DNA of 41,255 bases from an uncultured Methylococcaceae bacterium (GCA_903910005.1 CAIVXW010000040.1:1-41255), one strand, 5' to 3'; positions 13,344 through 23,086 are shown, numbered from the stretch's first letter. The notes: generated by a model not told the origin, from the letters alone. Made by a program: numbers and translations.

Positions 13344-14595
13344 GAATTTTGGTCAGGACGGTCATGCCGGTGGCCACCAGCAAACCGAAAATGATCACAA
13401 TGGCATTGGCCGACAATTCTGCCTTGATCATCAGGGCATAAACGCCAAGCATCAACAAAACGCTGATGTTTTCATTGAAATTCTGCAAGGCGATTGAGTG
13501 ACCTGCCCCCATCAGCCGGTGGCCCCGGTGTTGCAGGAGGGCGTTCATGGGCACGACGAAATAGCCACCCATGGCACCGATCAGAGCCAGCACCGGCAGG
13601 GCAAGCTGCCAGTCATGAATCAAAACCATGGCCGAAACCGTCAGCCCCATGGCAATGCCCATGGGCAATACCTTGACCGAGTGTTCCAGCGGAACCAGGC
13701 GGGCTGCCGCCGCCGCCCCTACGCCGATTCCGATTGCAACAATGGCAGTCAACTGGGTGGAATGTTCCAGATCCAACTGCAGGGCAGTGGCGGCCCATAA
13801 CAGCACAATCAGGCGCAGGGTCGTGCCAGCCCCCCAGAACAGGGACGTCACAGCCAGTGACACCTGACCCAGCGGGTCTTGCCACAGTTGTTTGAAGCAG
13901 TGCCAGAAGTCCTGGATGATATAAAGCGGCGTCCGTTTGGCCAGGGTATGGTCGATGGGCAGCCGCGGCACGTAAAAATTGAACAGCGCGGCCAGAAAAT
14001 ACAACACCAGGATCGCTGCAATGGCAAATTCGGCGGCCGTATCAATGCCGAAGTTGTATTCAGCCTGAGTCAGTTGATTCGCCACCAGCCCGCCCAGGCG
14101 ATCACTGATGAGCAGTCCCCCGATGACGGCACCAAAAATGATGGCTGCTACCGTTAACCCTTCCATCCAGCCGTTGGCCCATACCAGTTTGCGCGGCGGA
14201 AAGTATTCGCAGATGATGCCGTACTTGGCGGGAGAATAAACGGCGGCCCCGACTCCGACCACGCCGTATGCCAGCAACGGGTGTACCCCGAACAGCATGG
14301 CGGCACAGGCCACGATCTTGACCGTATTGCTGATCAGCATGACCCGTCCCTTGGGCAGGGCATCGGCAAAGGGGCCGACGAAGGGAGCCAGCACGATATA
14401 GGCAAATACGAAAAACTGTTGCAGAACCGGCGTTTGCCAATCCGGTGCCTGCAAGTCCTTGAGCAGGGCGATGGCAGCAAACAGCAGGGCATTGTCGGCC
14501 AGGGCCGAGAAAAACTGGGCGGCAAGGATGAAATAAAACCCCCTGTTTGAGGCAGATTCCGGATCAAATGGGGTTACGCTGTGAGGGTTGGTCAT
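13309..14595 (-). CDS. lplT: Lysophospholipid transporter LplT
   Basis: A 428-residue MFS-type inner-membrane flippase of the LplT family, which moves lysophospholipids inward for reacylation. Family signatures include RGFYFILAAQFFSALADNALLFAA near the N-terminus, FVGPFADALPKGRVMLISN, YSPAKYGIICEYFPPRKLVWANGWMEG (shared with LplT-Aas proteins) and a late membrane segment GYFVVPMNALLQHRGHRLMGAGHSIALQN. The length fits LplT (about 400-430). The start ATG 14595 has no obvious Shine-Dalgarno. The 3' end overlaps the RibD-like gene by 17 or 35 nt, so the two are cotranscribed. No Aas acyltransferase gene is adjacent here. Confidence 0.9.
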   Translation of the reverse strand: MTNPHSVTPFDPESASNRGFYFILAAQFFSALADNALLFAAIALLKDLQAPDWQTPVLQQFFVFAYIVLAPFVGPFADALPKGRVMLISNTVKIVACAAMLFGVHPLLAYGVVGVGAAVYSPAKYGIICEYFPPRKLVWANGWMEGLTVAAIIFGAVIGGLLISDRLGGLVANQLTQAEYNFGIDTAAEFAIAAILVLYFLAALFNFYVPRLPIDHTLAKRTPLYIIQDFWHCFKQLWQDPLGQVSLAVTSLFWGAGTTLRLIVLLWAATALQLDLEHSTQLTAIVAIGIGVGAAAAARLVPLEHSVKVLPMGIAMGLTVSAMVLIHDWQLALPVLALIGAMGGYFVVPMNALLQHRGHRLMGAGHSIALQNFNENISVLLMLGVYALMIKAELSANAIVIIFGLLVATGMTVLTKIHGHDQDHGEIG

Positions 14596-14907
14596 GGGGT
14601 CATCTGATTTTTATGGCTTTGGCCGATAACAGGGCCTCAAGGCCGCAGGGCGGCGAGGCTGATCGGGTGGGTACTCAAGGTGAGCCAAACGATGATCGAG
14701 GCTGCTTGACGTAAACCGGCCTGCACGGTCTGATCCGGGCACAAACCCGGCCAACCGAACCGGTCGCCTTTCCCGTCCGGGAAAGACCCGGTATTATCCC
14801 TGAAAACAGATGAAATACTCCACGTCCGCCTTGAGTAATATGCACAGGCCTTTGCGTCCCGGGCCAGTTGCGGCTAGACTTCGCTCCCTTTGACCGAAGG
14901 CAGGCTC
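14596..14907. other. 312-bp divergent intergenic region
   Basis: This is the gap between divergent lplT and dusB and should hold promoters for both. The one structure I see is a short perfect palindrome, TTTCCCG/CGGGAAA with a 2-nt spacer (14769-14784), without a U-tract. GAAGG at 14896-14900 is the dusB ribosome binding site. No coding frame with plausible composition was found. Confidence 0.6.
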
Positions 14908-15891
14908 ATGCTGACTCTGGGTTCCTACTCGCTTCCCCATCGCCTCATATTGGCACCGATGGCTGGTGTGACGGATCGACCGTTCCGCGCCCTGTGCCGC
15001 CGGTATGGTGCCGATCTGGCGGTGTCGGAAATGGTCTCGGTCAACCCTGCCTTGCGGCATCATCCCAAAACCCTGCGGCGAACTGATCATGCCGGCGAGC
15101 CCTCACCCCGGTCGGTACAGATACTGGGCAATGATCCCCGCCATCTGGCCGAGGCGGCACGCATCAATGTGGAGCGGGGGGCAGATATTATCGACATCAA
15201 CATGGGATGCCCGGCCAAAAAGGTGTGCAACAAGGCCGCAGGTTCAGCCCTGCTCCGGGACGAGAGACAGGTCGGTACCCTGCTGGAGGCGGTGGTCAAC
15301 GCAGTGGATGTGCCGGTTACCCTGAAGATGCGAACCGGCTGGGCTCCGGAACAGCGCAACGGGGTGAGGATCGCCCAAATTGCCGAGCAGTCCGGAATTT
15401 GCGCCGTAACGGTACACGGACGCACCCGTGCCTGCGGCTTTTCCGGTGAGGCTGAATACCTTACAATCCGCGCCATCAAGGATGCCGTGACAATTCCGGT
15501 TATCGCCAATGGCGATATCGACACCCCCGAAAAAGCCCGTCAAGTGCTGGCTTTCACCGGAGCAGATGGCATCATGACGGGCCGTGCCGCACTGGGCCAA
15601 CCCTGGCTGTTCAGGGCCATGATCGCCCTGCTTGATCCTGGGCAGGCCCAGGCTCCGCCGGAATTGCCGGAGGTATTGTCCACAATCCTGAACCACCTTC
15701 AATCCCTGTATTCCTTCTATGGTGAACCCCAGGGGGTACGCATCGCCAGAAAACATCTGGGCTGGTACATGAAATACCTGGACGGCCCGGCTGATTTCAT
15801 GACCCGGTTCAACACGCTGGATACGGCCCGTGACCAACTCATGGCCACAGCATTATTGTCTCAACCCGACCACCCGAATTTGACGGCATGA
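14908..15891 (+). CDS. dusB: tRNA-dihydrouridine synthase DusB
   Basis: A 327-residue flavoenzyme that reduces uridines in the tRNA D-loop. The FMN-binding TIM barrel is evident: LAPMAGVTDRPFR, then INMGCPAKKVCNKAAGSALL containing the catalytic Cys, the VTLKMRTGW strand, AVTVHGRTR, IPVIANGDI and the phosphate-binding ADGIMTGRAALGQPW. The C-terminal helical domain with ARKHLGWY binds tRNA. I start at ATG 14908, preceded by GAAGG; an upstream TTG at 14890 is in frame but less likely. It overlaps fis by ATGA (15888-15891), the classic gammaproteobacterial dusB-fis operon. Confidence 0.95.
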   Translation: MLTLGSYSLPHRLILAPMAGVTDRPFRALCRRYGADLAVSEMVSVNPALRHHPKTLRRTDHAGEPSPRSVQILGNDPRHLAEAARINVERGADIIDINMGCPAKKVCNKAAGSALLRDERQVGTLLEAVVNAVDVPVTLKMRTGWAPEQRNGVRIAQIAEQSGICAVTVHGRTRACGFSGEAEYLTIRAIKDAVTIPVIANGDIDTPEKARQVLAFTGADGIMTGRAALGQPWLFRAMIALLDPGQAQAPPELPEVLSTILNHLQSLYSFYGEPQGVRIARKHLGWYMKYLDGPADFMTRFNTLDTARDQLMATALLSQPDHPNLTA

Positions 15892-16250
15892 TGGCAGAAA
15901 AAAACAAAATGATGGTTCCCGGTACGGCAAAGGCTGACGGTGACTCACCTGATCTTCCCCTGAGCGAATGCGTCAGGTTGGCGATGCGCCAGTATTTTGA
16001 CCAACTGGATGGCTATGAGGCATCCGACGTCTACAACATGGTCATGGGTGAGATTGAAAAACCCATGATAGAGGTGGTGCTGGAGGAATGCGGACAGAAC
16101 CAGAGCAAGGCCGCCCAGTTGCTGGGATTAAGTCGCAGCACCTTGCGTAAAAAACTGGCCGAGTACGACATCCGTACCAGTGGTTGGGAAGCCAGCCGCC
16201 TCAGAAACATGGCCAAGCTCGCCCTGCGGGCCAAACTGATCAGGCCATAA
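15888..16250 (+). CDS. fis: Fis-family DNA-binding protein
   Basis: A 120-residue nucleoid-associated/transcription factor. The C-terminal helix-turn-helix is VVLEECGQNQSKAAQLLGLS followed by RSTLRKKLAEYDI (about residues 62-95), nearly identical to enteric Fis. The N-terminal part (LSECVRLAMRQYFDQLDG) gives the dimerisation helices. Unlike enteric Fis (98 residues), where the protein ends about at the recognition helix, this one continues for about 25 more residues (RTSGWEASRLRNMAKLALRAKL), a basic extension. It is coupled to dusB upstream and lies 12 nt before purH, so it probably belongs to a dusB-fis-purH operon. Confidence 0.92.
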   Translation: MMAEKNKMMVPGTAKADGDSPDLPLSECVRLAMRQYFDQLDGYEASDVYNMVMGEIEKPMIEVVLEECGQNQSKAAQLLGLSRSTLRKKLAEYDIRTSGWEASRLRNMAKLALRAKLIRP

Positions 16251-16262
16251 CCCGGAAAATTC

Positions 16263-17825
16263 ATGAACCACCCAATCCAGCGAGCCCTCGTCAGCGTTTC
16301 CGACAAAACCGGCCTGATTGATTTTTGTCAGGGTCTGACGGCCCGGGGTATTGAGATCATTTCATCCGGCGGTACCGCGCACAGCCTCATGCAGGCAGGG
16401 ATTCCGGTACAGGATGTCTCGACCTATACCGGCTACCCCGAAATGATGGGCGGGCGGGTCAAAACCCTGCATCCCCGTATTCACGGCGGCATCCTCGGGC
16501 GACGGGGGGTCGACGATCCGGTCATGGCGGAACGGGACATTCCCGCCATTGATCTGGTCGTGGTCAATCTTTATCCCTTTGAAGCCACGGTCGCAGAGCC
16601 TGAATGCACTTTTGAACAGGCTATCGAACAGATTGATATTGGCGGGCCGGCCCTGGTTCGCTCGGCGGCCAAGAACCACGCCAGCGTCGCGGTCGTCGTT
16701 GACCCGGCCGATTACCCGGCCCTGCTGGATGAAATCCTGGTCGGCGACGGTGGTTTGCCGGAAACCCGGCGGCGTCAACTGGCTCTCAAGGCATTTCGCC
16801 ACACCGCAGGCTACGACGCCACCATTGCCGCTTACCTTGACCGGCAATTGACCGGGGGTATTTTTCCCGACCCGCTGTCACTCGGGGTAAGCCACCCACA
16901 GACTTTGCGTTATGGGGAAAATCCGCACCAGCGGGCCGCATTTTACCGGGATCGTCAGGGGATGAGCGGCGGCTGCCTGGGCAACGCCCGCCAGAAACAG
17001 GGCAAGGAACTGTCCTGGAACAACATCGCCGATGCCGATACCGCGCTTGAATGCGTCAGGTCATTCATCGGAATACCGGCCTGTGTCATCGTCAAACACG
17101 CCAACCCGTGCGGCGTGGCGAGCGGAACCGATTTGCGGGATGCCTATGATCGGGCGTATGCCACTGATCCCACCTCCGCATTTGGCGGCATCATCGCCTT
17201 CAACCAGCCGCTGGATGAAGCAACGGCCACTGCCATCATTGAACGCCAGTTTGTGGAGGTCATCGTCGCACCAGACATCCCGGCCGCCACGCTGGCGGTA
17301 CTTGCGGCCAAACCCAATGTCCGGGTTCTGGAAACAGGCCGCCTGGGGCGGCCGGCTGCCGGTTGGGACTTCAAACCGGTAACGGGCGGCTTGCTGGTAC
17401 AGGATCGGGACATGCGTGAACTGGATCTGGACGAACTGCGTATCGTCACGGCCCGGATACCGACCGAAGCCGAATGGGCCGATTTACTGTTTGCCTGGAA
17501 GGTGGTGAAGTTCGTTAAATCCAATGCCATCGTCTACGCCCGCAACCAGCAAACCGTCGGTATCGGGGCCGGTCAGATGAGCCGGGTCTATTCGGCCCGG
17601 ATTGCCGCCATCAAGGCCAGTGATGCAGGTCTCAGCGTAACCGGCGCGGTCATGGCGTCCGATGCCTTTTTTCCGTTCCGGGACGGCATTGACTCGGCTG
17701 CCAGTGAAGGTATTACCGCCGTCATCCAGCCCGGTGGATCGGTGCGGGACGAAGAAATAATCGCCGCCGCCAACGAACACGGCCTGGCCATGGTATTCAC
17801 CGGCGTCCGCCATTTCAGGCATTAA
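16263..17825 (+). CDS. purH: Bifunctional AICAR formyltransferase/IMP cyclohydrolase PurH
   Basis: A 520-residue enzyme catalysing the last two steps of IMP synthesis. The N-terminal IMP cyclohydrolase domain (1-190) shows SVSDKTGLIDF, ISSGGTA, GRVKTLHPRIHGGIL and VVVNLYPF. The C-terminal AICAR formyltransferase domain shows LRYGENPHQRAAFY, VKHANPCGVA (catalytic Lys-His), TSAFGGIIAFN and the VKSNAIVYARNQQTVGIGAGQMSRV stretch, ending GLAMVFTGVRHFRH. Length and ends are exactly typical. The start ATG 16263 has GGAAA just upstream. It follows fis in the same direction, and its last 11 nt overlap the convergent psd gene. Confidence 0.97.
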   Translation: MNHPIQRALVSVSDKTGLIDFCQGLTARGIEIISSGGTAHSLMQAGIPVQDVSTYTGYPEMMGGRVKTLHPRIHGGILGRRGVDDPVMAERDIPAIDLVVVNLYPFEATVAEPECTFEQAIEQIDIGGPALVRSAAKNHASVAVVVDPADYPALLDEILVGDGGLPETRRRQLALKAFRHTAGYDATIAAYLDRQLTGGIFPDPLSLGVSHPQTLRYGENPHQRAAFYRDRQGMSGGCLGNARQKQGKELSWNNIADADTALECVRSFIGIPACVIVKHANPCGVASGTDLRDAYDRAYATDPTSAFGGIIAFNQPLDEATATAIIERQFVEVIVAPDIPAATLAVLAAKPNVRVLETGRLGRPAAGWDFKPVTGGLLVQDRDMRELDLDELRIVTARIPTEAEWADLLFAWKVVKFVKSNAIVYARNQQTVGIGAGQMSRVYSARIAAIKASDAGLSVTGAVMASDAFFPFRDGIDSAASEGITAVIQPGGSVRDEEIIAAANEHGLAMVFTGVRHFRH

Positions 17826-18678
17826 GGCATTGCCCCAGACTTTCGCCCATGTGCAGTGGCGAGCCTGCCGCCAGTGATTCCGACCAGGCGACCGCCTCAG
17901 GGCCGAACAGCACGATAATGGTCGAACCCATATTGAAACGGCCCAACTCCTCTCCCTGTCTCAATTGTGGCGGGTTTTTCGAGTAATGCCAGACGGTGAT
18001 GACCTCGCCCCGGGGCGGGGTCACCACCCCATACCAGGTGGTTTCAATGCTGGCCACAAACAGGGCACCGACCAGCACCAGGGCCATTGGCCCGGCTTCG
18101 GTATCGAACAGGGCAATCACCCGCTCATTGCGTCCATACAGATTGGGAACCCGCTCACTGGTGGTCTGGTTGACGCTGAATAACTGTCCGGGCACCAGAA
18201 TCATCTGCCGCAGCGTGCCATCGAGTGGCATGTGCAAACGGTGGTAATCACGCGGCGACAGATAAACCGTTACAAAATGGCCGTTGTGGAAGGGCAGGGC
18301 GCGTTCCCCACTCCCCCCCAGCAAGGCACTGAGCCCAAAGCATTTGTCTTTGGCCTGAATCATTGATCCATCGCTGCAACGGCCAATCTGGCTGATGACG
18401 CCATCGGCCGGGCTGGCGATTTGGGCAGGACCAATCGGCAGGGGTCTGGCTCCCCACTTGAGGGGCCGGGTGAAAAAGGCATTGAAACAGTCGTATTGCG
18501 AGGGGTCGGGGTATTTCGCCTCCCTGAGATCAACCCGGTAAAGACGGATAAAGCCCCGGATCAGGCCATCCTTGACCAGTGGGGTACGGCAATGGGTTAA
18601 CCGCCCCACCAGACGGGACAGCCAATGGTGGGGCAGTCCATACTGCATCGCCACAAACAGGATTTTGCTCAGGGACAT
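17815..18678 (-). CDS. psd: Phosphatidylserine decarboxylase (proenzyme)
   Basis: A 287-residue inner-membrane enzyme making phosphatidylethanolamine. Motifs: FFTRPLKWGARPL, ASPADGVISQIG (catalytic Asp of the PADG motif), YLSPRDYHRLHMPLDG (catalytic His) and VGALFVASIETTW. The self-cleavage site is FNMGSTIIVLF near residue 256, where cleavage before the Ser gives the pyruvoyl group. The usual LGST reads MGST, a conservative change that keeps Gly-Ser-Thr. I chose ATG 18678 (MSLSKILF); GTG 18690 is an in-frame alternative and neither has a clear ribosome binding site. The gene is convergent with purH, overlapping by 11 nt. Confidence 0.95.
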   Translation of the reverse strand: MSLSKILFVAMQYGLPHHWLSRLVGRLTHCRTPLVKDGLIRGFIRLYRVDLREAKYPDPSQYDCFNAFFTRPLKWGARPLPIGPAQIASPADGVISQIGRCSDGSMIQAKDKCFGLSALLGGSGERALPFHNGHFVTVYLSPRDYHRLHMPLDGTLRQMILVPGQLFSVNQTTSERVPNLYGRNERVIALFDTEAGPMALVLVGALFVASIETTWYGVVTPPRGEVITVWHYSKNPPQLRQGEELGRFNMGSTIIVLFGPEAVAWSESLAAGSPLHMGESLGQCLNA

Positions 18679-18815
18679 AAACGATGGCACCGGTAATAAA
18701 ACGGAAAAACCGGCTGAGTGTACCAGTTTGACCGCGCCGGGTCAGCGTCCGGCTTAACGAAACAACGAGGCAACCGTCATGGGCCGTCCGGCAACACCGG
18801 CATACACTATTGAAC

Positions 18816-18831
18816 CCACCGTAATCGGTGG
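18816..18831 (+). promoter_or_regulatory. Perfect dyad upstream of the tandem O-GlcNAc transferase gene
   Basis: CCACCG-TAAT-CGGTGG, a 6-4-6 perfect inverted repeat, lies 21 nt before the start codon and just upstream of the strong Shine-Dalgarno (AGGGGGTG, about 18839-18846). It could be an operator or an RNA hairpin affecting translation of the first island gene. Confidence 0.4.
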
Positions 18832-18852
18832 TCGACCTCAGGGGGTGAATCC

Positions 18853-21800
18853 ATGAGTCGGAAAACCCGTAAAACCCGCCGTCAATCCCGTCTGCAATCC
18901 GGAATACCCGCCCAAACCGGGACGGTGTCTGACCGGCTCAACAAGGCACTCGATCTACACCGACAAGGCAATCTGGATGCGGCCTGTGCCCTGTACCATT
19001 CAATCCTGCAACAGGAACCGGAACATTTTGAGGCCTTGCAGTTACTGGGGGTATTGCGAATACGCCAGCAACGTTACACCGAAGCACTCGAATACCTGGA
19101 TCATGCCCTGTGCATTCGGGCGGATGTGATTGCGGTACACAATAACCGGGGCATCGCCTTGCACCGCCTCGGACGTCCGCAGGAATCCCTGGCCAGTTAC
19201 CAGCGGGTGTTGCAGGCGAATCCGGATTACGCTGAAGCCTGGTACAACCAGGGCATTGTCCAGCAGGAAACTGGCCAGTACCCGGAGGCTCTGGCCAGTT
19301 ACGAGCGGGCACTGGCCCTCAAGCCCGATTATTTCGAGGCACATGGCAACCGGGGCAATACCCTCAAGAGCCTGCACCGGCTGGAAGAAGCCCTGGGCAG
19401 TTATCAACGGGCACTGGCCATCCGCCCGGATTACGCGACGGCACTCTACAATTTAAGCGAAACCCTGGGTGACCTGGGACGCTTTGACGAATCGGTTGAA
19501 AACTACCACGCTGCCGTTCAACTGGCCCCGCATCCCGGTCACTACAGTAACTACCTGTTCATGCTGGCCTGTTATGCCGAACGGCAGACACCCGCCGCAT
19601 TGCTTGAGGCGGCCCGGAGTTGGGAGGGCGTTGCCCTGACCGCTGCCGAGCGTGCGGCGGCCCGACTGCGCCGTTTCAGTCCACCGCCGCGACAGGGGCG
19701 TCCACTCAGGGTTGGTATTGTTTCTGCCGAACTGGGGCAACACGCCGTCGCCTACTTCCTCATGTCCTGGCTGGGGCACCTGAATCCGGAACGAATCAGC
19801 CTGTACCTTTACCCCGTCCTCATGCGCAGCGAGGCCGCATCGCAGGTATTTCAATCCCTGGGTGCCCGCTGGCATCCACTGGATCGTCTCGATGATGCAT
19901 CTGCGGCTGAACAAATAAGAAGCGACGGCATCGACATCCTCATGGATGTGAGCGGTCACACCGCACACAACCGGTTGGGCCTGTTCGCCCACAGGGCTGC
20001 CCCGGTTCAGTGTCACTACATCGGCTTTTTTGCTACCACCGGCCTGACTGAAATGGATTACTTTCTGGCCGATGAGGTATTGGTGCCGTCTGCACTGGCG
20101 GATCAGTTCGTCGAAACGGTATGGCGACTACCTCGCCCCTGGCTGGCCTATGCACCGCTGGAAAATGCTCCGGAACCGGGCTGGCAAGCCCCGGATGATG
20201 GCACGGTGTGTCTGGGCAGTTTCAATAACCTGATAAAAGTACGGGAGGATTGCCTGGACTTATGGGCCCGGGTGATGCGAGCCCTGCCGGAAGCCTGGTT
20301 GCTGCTGAAGGATGGCAAGGCCACCGATGCCACCACCCGGCAGCGTATTTGCGACGGTCTTTCGCGGCGGGGCGTGGATGACCGCCGGGTGGCTTTCGCC
20401 GCACGAACCGCCTCCTGGCAGGAACATATGGCCCTGTACGATCAGGTGGACATTGCCCTGGATACCCTGCCGCTCAACAGTGGCACCACTGCCTTTGATG
20501 CCCTGTGGATGGGCGTTCCCCTGATAACCCTGGCGGGAAATACCCTGGCGGGACGGATGGGGGCCGCGATTGTCGCCGGTATGGGTCAGTCGGACTGGAT
20601 TGCCCGGGATTCAGATGACTACGTGGCCAAAGTGGTTGCCCTGGCGCGGGATTTATCGCTGCGAAAGAGGTTGAGACCGGGCCAGCGTGAACGGATGCGT
20701 GCAAGCCCCCTGTGTGACGGCGTGGGTCTGGCCCGAGTGCTGGAGGATGCGTTTGAAACCTGGTTTGACCGGTATGTCGGCTCGACATCCTCCCGTTTAC
20801 CGGTTGAGCATCGCCCGGCGGTCAGTGGCGGTACACCCGACGAAATCCTGCAACAGGCTCTGGATCTGCACCGACGCGGTCAGCTTGCCGAGGCCCAGGC
20901 CTGCTACGACACCCTGCTTGCACAGGATCCCCGGCATTTTGATGCCCTGCAGTTGGCAGGGGCTCTGGCCGCCCAGCAGGAACGCTGGCAACAGGCTCTG
21001 GAGTACGTGGATCACGCCCTGCTGATTCGTCAGGATCAGGCCGAGGTACATTACAACCGGGGCATCATTCTGCAAAACCTGCAACGGCCCGAAGCTGCCC
21101 TCGACAGCTATCGTCAGGCCTTGCGACTGGATCACGGCCATCTCGAAGCCCGCAACAACCTGGGGCTGATGCTGCAACGCCTGAATCGTCTTGATGAAGC
21201 TCTGGTTGCCTACGAAACCGTGCTGAGGATCAAACCCGATTATGCCGAGGTACATTGCAACAAGGGCAATGTACTGAAGGACATGCAGCGACTGGATGAA
21301 GCCCTGTCCTGCTACGAACAGGCGATTCGGTTCAGGCCGGATTACGCCCTGGCTCACTACAACATGGGTAACCTGTTCGCCGCCAGGGAGCGGGCGGATC
21401 AGGCCCTGATTCATTATGAATACGCGCTGCAACTGGGTTTTTGCCGTGCCGAGGTTTATTTCAACCGGGGTAATGCCCTCAAAAAGATGGGCTTGCTGCA
21501 GGAAGCCCTTGCCAGTTACGGGCAGGCGTTACGGCTTGATCCGGATTATGCGGAGGCCCATTACAACAGTGGCAATCTGCTGCGGGAAATCAGTCAGCCG
21601 GATGAAGGACTGGCCCACTACCGGCAGGCCATCAGCACCCGGCCCGATTTTGCCGATGTTTATGTCAATCGTGGCAACGCCTGCAAGGATATGGGACGTC
21701 TGGCCGAGGCGGAAGCCAGTTACCGTCAGGCAGTGTCCCTGTGCCCGCAGCACCCGGGGTATCGCAGCAATCTGCTGTTCCTGCTGGGCTATTGTCCGGA

Positions 21801-23016
21801 ACGGCAATCGGTGCAAGACTATCTGCAGGAGGCTCGAGCCTGGGAGCAAAGCGTGCTGACCGATGCCGAGCGGCAGGCAGTCGCTACACAGCGGTTTGAT
21901 CGCCCCGCCCGTATCGGGCGTCCACTGCGGGTCGGGGTGCTGTCGGCTGAATTGGGTCAACATGCCGTCGCCTATTTTCTCAACACCTGGATGGCTCACC
22001 TGAATCGTGACCGGGTTCAGTTGTTTCTTTATCCCGCCCGACAGATTGACGACCAACATGCCCAAAGCTTCAGGGCCATGGCGGATGCCGTGTGCCCGGT
22101 GGATGATCTGGATGACGCCGCCGCAGTAGCCCGTATCCGCTCGGATGCCCTGGATATCCTGATGGATACCAGCGGCCATACCGGCAGCAACCGGCTGGGT
22201 ATCATTGCCCGCCGGGCCGCCCCCATCCAGTGCCACTACATCGGCTATTTTGCCAGCACTGGCCTCAGCGAAATGGACTACTTTCTGGCCGATGAGGTAC
22301 TAATTCCGTCCGCGCTGGACGACCGGTTCGTGGAGCAGGTCTGGCGATTACCCCGCCCCTGGCTGGCCTATGGGCCGCTGGAACAGGCACCGCAAATTGA
22401 CTGGAAACCGGCTGCCGATGGCCGCATCTGTCTGGGCAGTTTCAATAATCTGGTCAAGGTACGGGAAAATTGCCTGGCGTTGTGGGCCCGGGTGATGCAG
22501 GCTCTGCCGGAAGCCTGGTTGCTGTTGAAGGACGGACGGGCCAGCGATGCCAGTACCCGGCGGCGCGTCACCGAGACACTGCAGCAGTGGGGGGTAACAC
22601 CGGATCGGGTGGTTTTTGCCGCACGCACGGCCGCCTGGCAGGAACACATGATGCTTTACAATCAGGTGGACATTGCCCTGGATACCCTGCCACTCAACAG
22701 TGGCACCACCGCCTTTGATGCCCTGTGGATGGGGGTTCCCCTGATAACCCTGGCAGGAGACCACATGGCCGGACGCATGGGGGCTGCCATCGTCACCGGT
22801 ATGGGACAACCCGACTGGGTTGCCACCACTGCCGACGACTACGTGGCCCGGGTAGTCGCCCTGGCGCGGGATATACCGACCCGAACCGCCCTGAGGGCCA
22901 ACCAGCGCGAACGGATGCGGGTCAGTCCGCTCTGCGATGGAGCCTACCTGGCCCGCACACTGGAAGACACGTTCGAGACCTGGTTTGATCGATGGAGCCT
23001 GTCCGGTACCGCCTGA
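18853..23016 (+). CDS. Tandem-duplicated TPR + O-GlcNAc-transferase (SPINDLY/GT41) protein
   Basis: A 1387-residue protein built of two complete units. Unit 1: about 6 TPRs (residues 27-230), then a GT41 domain (about 280-645). Unit 2: about 9-10 TPRs (660-985), then GT41 (about 1022-1380). In both GT41 domains I see LRVG(I/V)xSAELGQHAVAYFL (the His-containing catalytic strand), ILMDxSGHT, CHYIG(F/Y)FA(T/S)TGL, FNNLxKVRE and the UDP-binding DTLPLNSGTTAFDALWMG, so both look active. GT41 enzymes attach O-GlcNAc, or for SPINDLY O-fucose, to Ser/Thr, and TPRs select the protein acceptor. It heads the run of genes leading to flagellin, so flagellin is the likely acceptor (inference). The start has a strong AGGGGGTG ribosome binding site. 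Confidence 0.93.
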   Translation: MSRKTRKTRRQSRLQSGIPAQTGTVSDRLNKALDLHRQGNLDAACALYHSILQQEPEHFEALQLLGVLRIRQQRYTEALEYLDHALCIRADVIAVHNNRGIALHRLGRPQESLASYQRVLQANPDYAEAWYNQGIVQQETGQYPEALASYERALALKPDYFEAHGNRGNTLKSLHRLEEALGSYQRALAIRPDYATALYNLSETLGDLGRFDESVENYHAAVQLAPHPGHYSNYLFMLACYAERQTPAALLEAARSWEGVALTAAERAAARLRRFSPPPRQGRPLRVGIVSAELGQHAVAYFLMSWLGHLNPERISLYLYPVLMRSEAASQVFQSLGARWHPLDRLDDASAAEQIRSDGIDILMDVSGHTAHNRLGLFAHRAAPVQCHYIGFFATTGLTEMDYFLADEVLVPSALADQFVETVWRLPRPWLAYAPLENAPEPGWQAPDDGTVCLGSFNNLIKVREDCLDLWARVMRALPEAWLLLKDGKATDATTRQRICDGLSRRGVDDRRVAFAARTASWQEHMALYDQVDIALDTLPLNSGTTAFDALWMGVPLITLAGNTLAGRMGAAIVAGMGQSDWIARDSDDYVAKVVALARDLSLRKRLRPGQRERMRASPLCDGVGLARVLEDAFETWFDRYVGSTSSRLPVEHRPAVSGGTPDEILQQALDLHRRGQLAEAQACYDTLLAQDPRHFDALQLAGALAAQQERWQQALEYVDHALLIRQDQAEVHYNRGIILQNLQRPEAALDSYRQALRLDHGHLEARNNLGLMLQRLNRLDEALVAYETVLRIKPDYAEVHCNKGNVLKDMQRLDEALSCYEQAIRFRPDYALAHYNMGNLFAARERADQALIHYEYALQLGFCRAEVYFNRGNALKKMGLLQEALASYGQALRLDPDYAEAHYNSGNLLREISQPDEGLAHYRQAISTRPDFADVYVNRGNACKDMGRLAEAEASYRQAVSLCPQHPGYRSNLLFLLGYCPERQSVQDYLQEARAWEQSVLTDAERQAVATQRFDRPARIGRPLRVGVLSAELGQHAVAYFLNTWMAHLNRDRVQLFLYPARQIDDQHAQSFRAMADAVCPVDDLDDAAAVARIRSDALDILMDTSGHTGSNRLGIIARRAAPIQCHYIGYFASTGLSEMDYFLADEVLIPSALDDRFVEQVWRLPRPWLAYGPLEQAPQIDWKPAADGRICLGSFNNLVKVRENCLALWARVMQALPEAWLLLKDGRASDASTRRRVTETLQQWGVTPDRVVFAARTAAWQEHMMLYNQVDIALDTLPLNSGTTAFDALWMGVPLITLAGDHMAGRMGAAIVTGMGQPDWVATTADDYVARVVALARDIPTRTALRANQRERMRVSPLCDGAYLARTLEDTFETWFDRWSLSGTA

Positions 23017-23086
23017 GTCAATTCACCGATGCCGCAATGGTTGCGTCTGCAGCAATTTTTAACATAACCCAAGATAGCAGCAACGA

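Noticed and set aside
14769..14784. Palindrome TTTCCCG-TC-CGGGAAA as a terminator
   Set aside because: A 2-nt loop cannot close the stem fully and no U-tract follows on either strand; it lies in a divergent gap where no terminator is expected.
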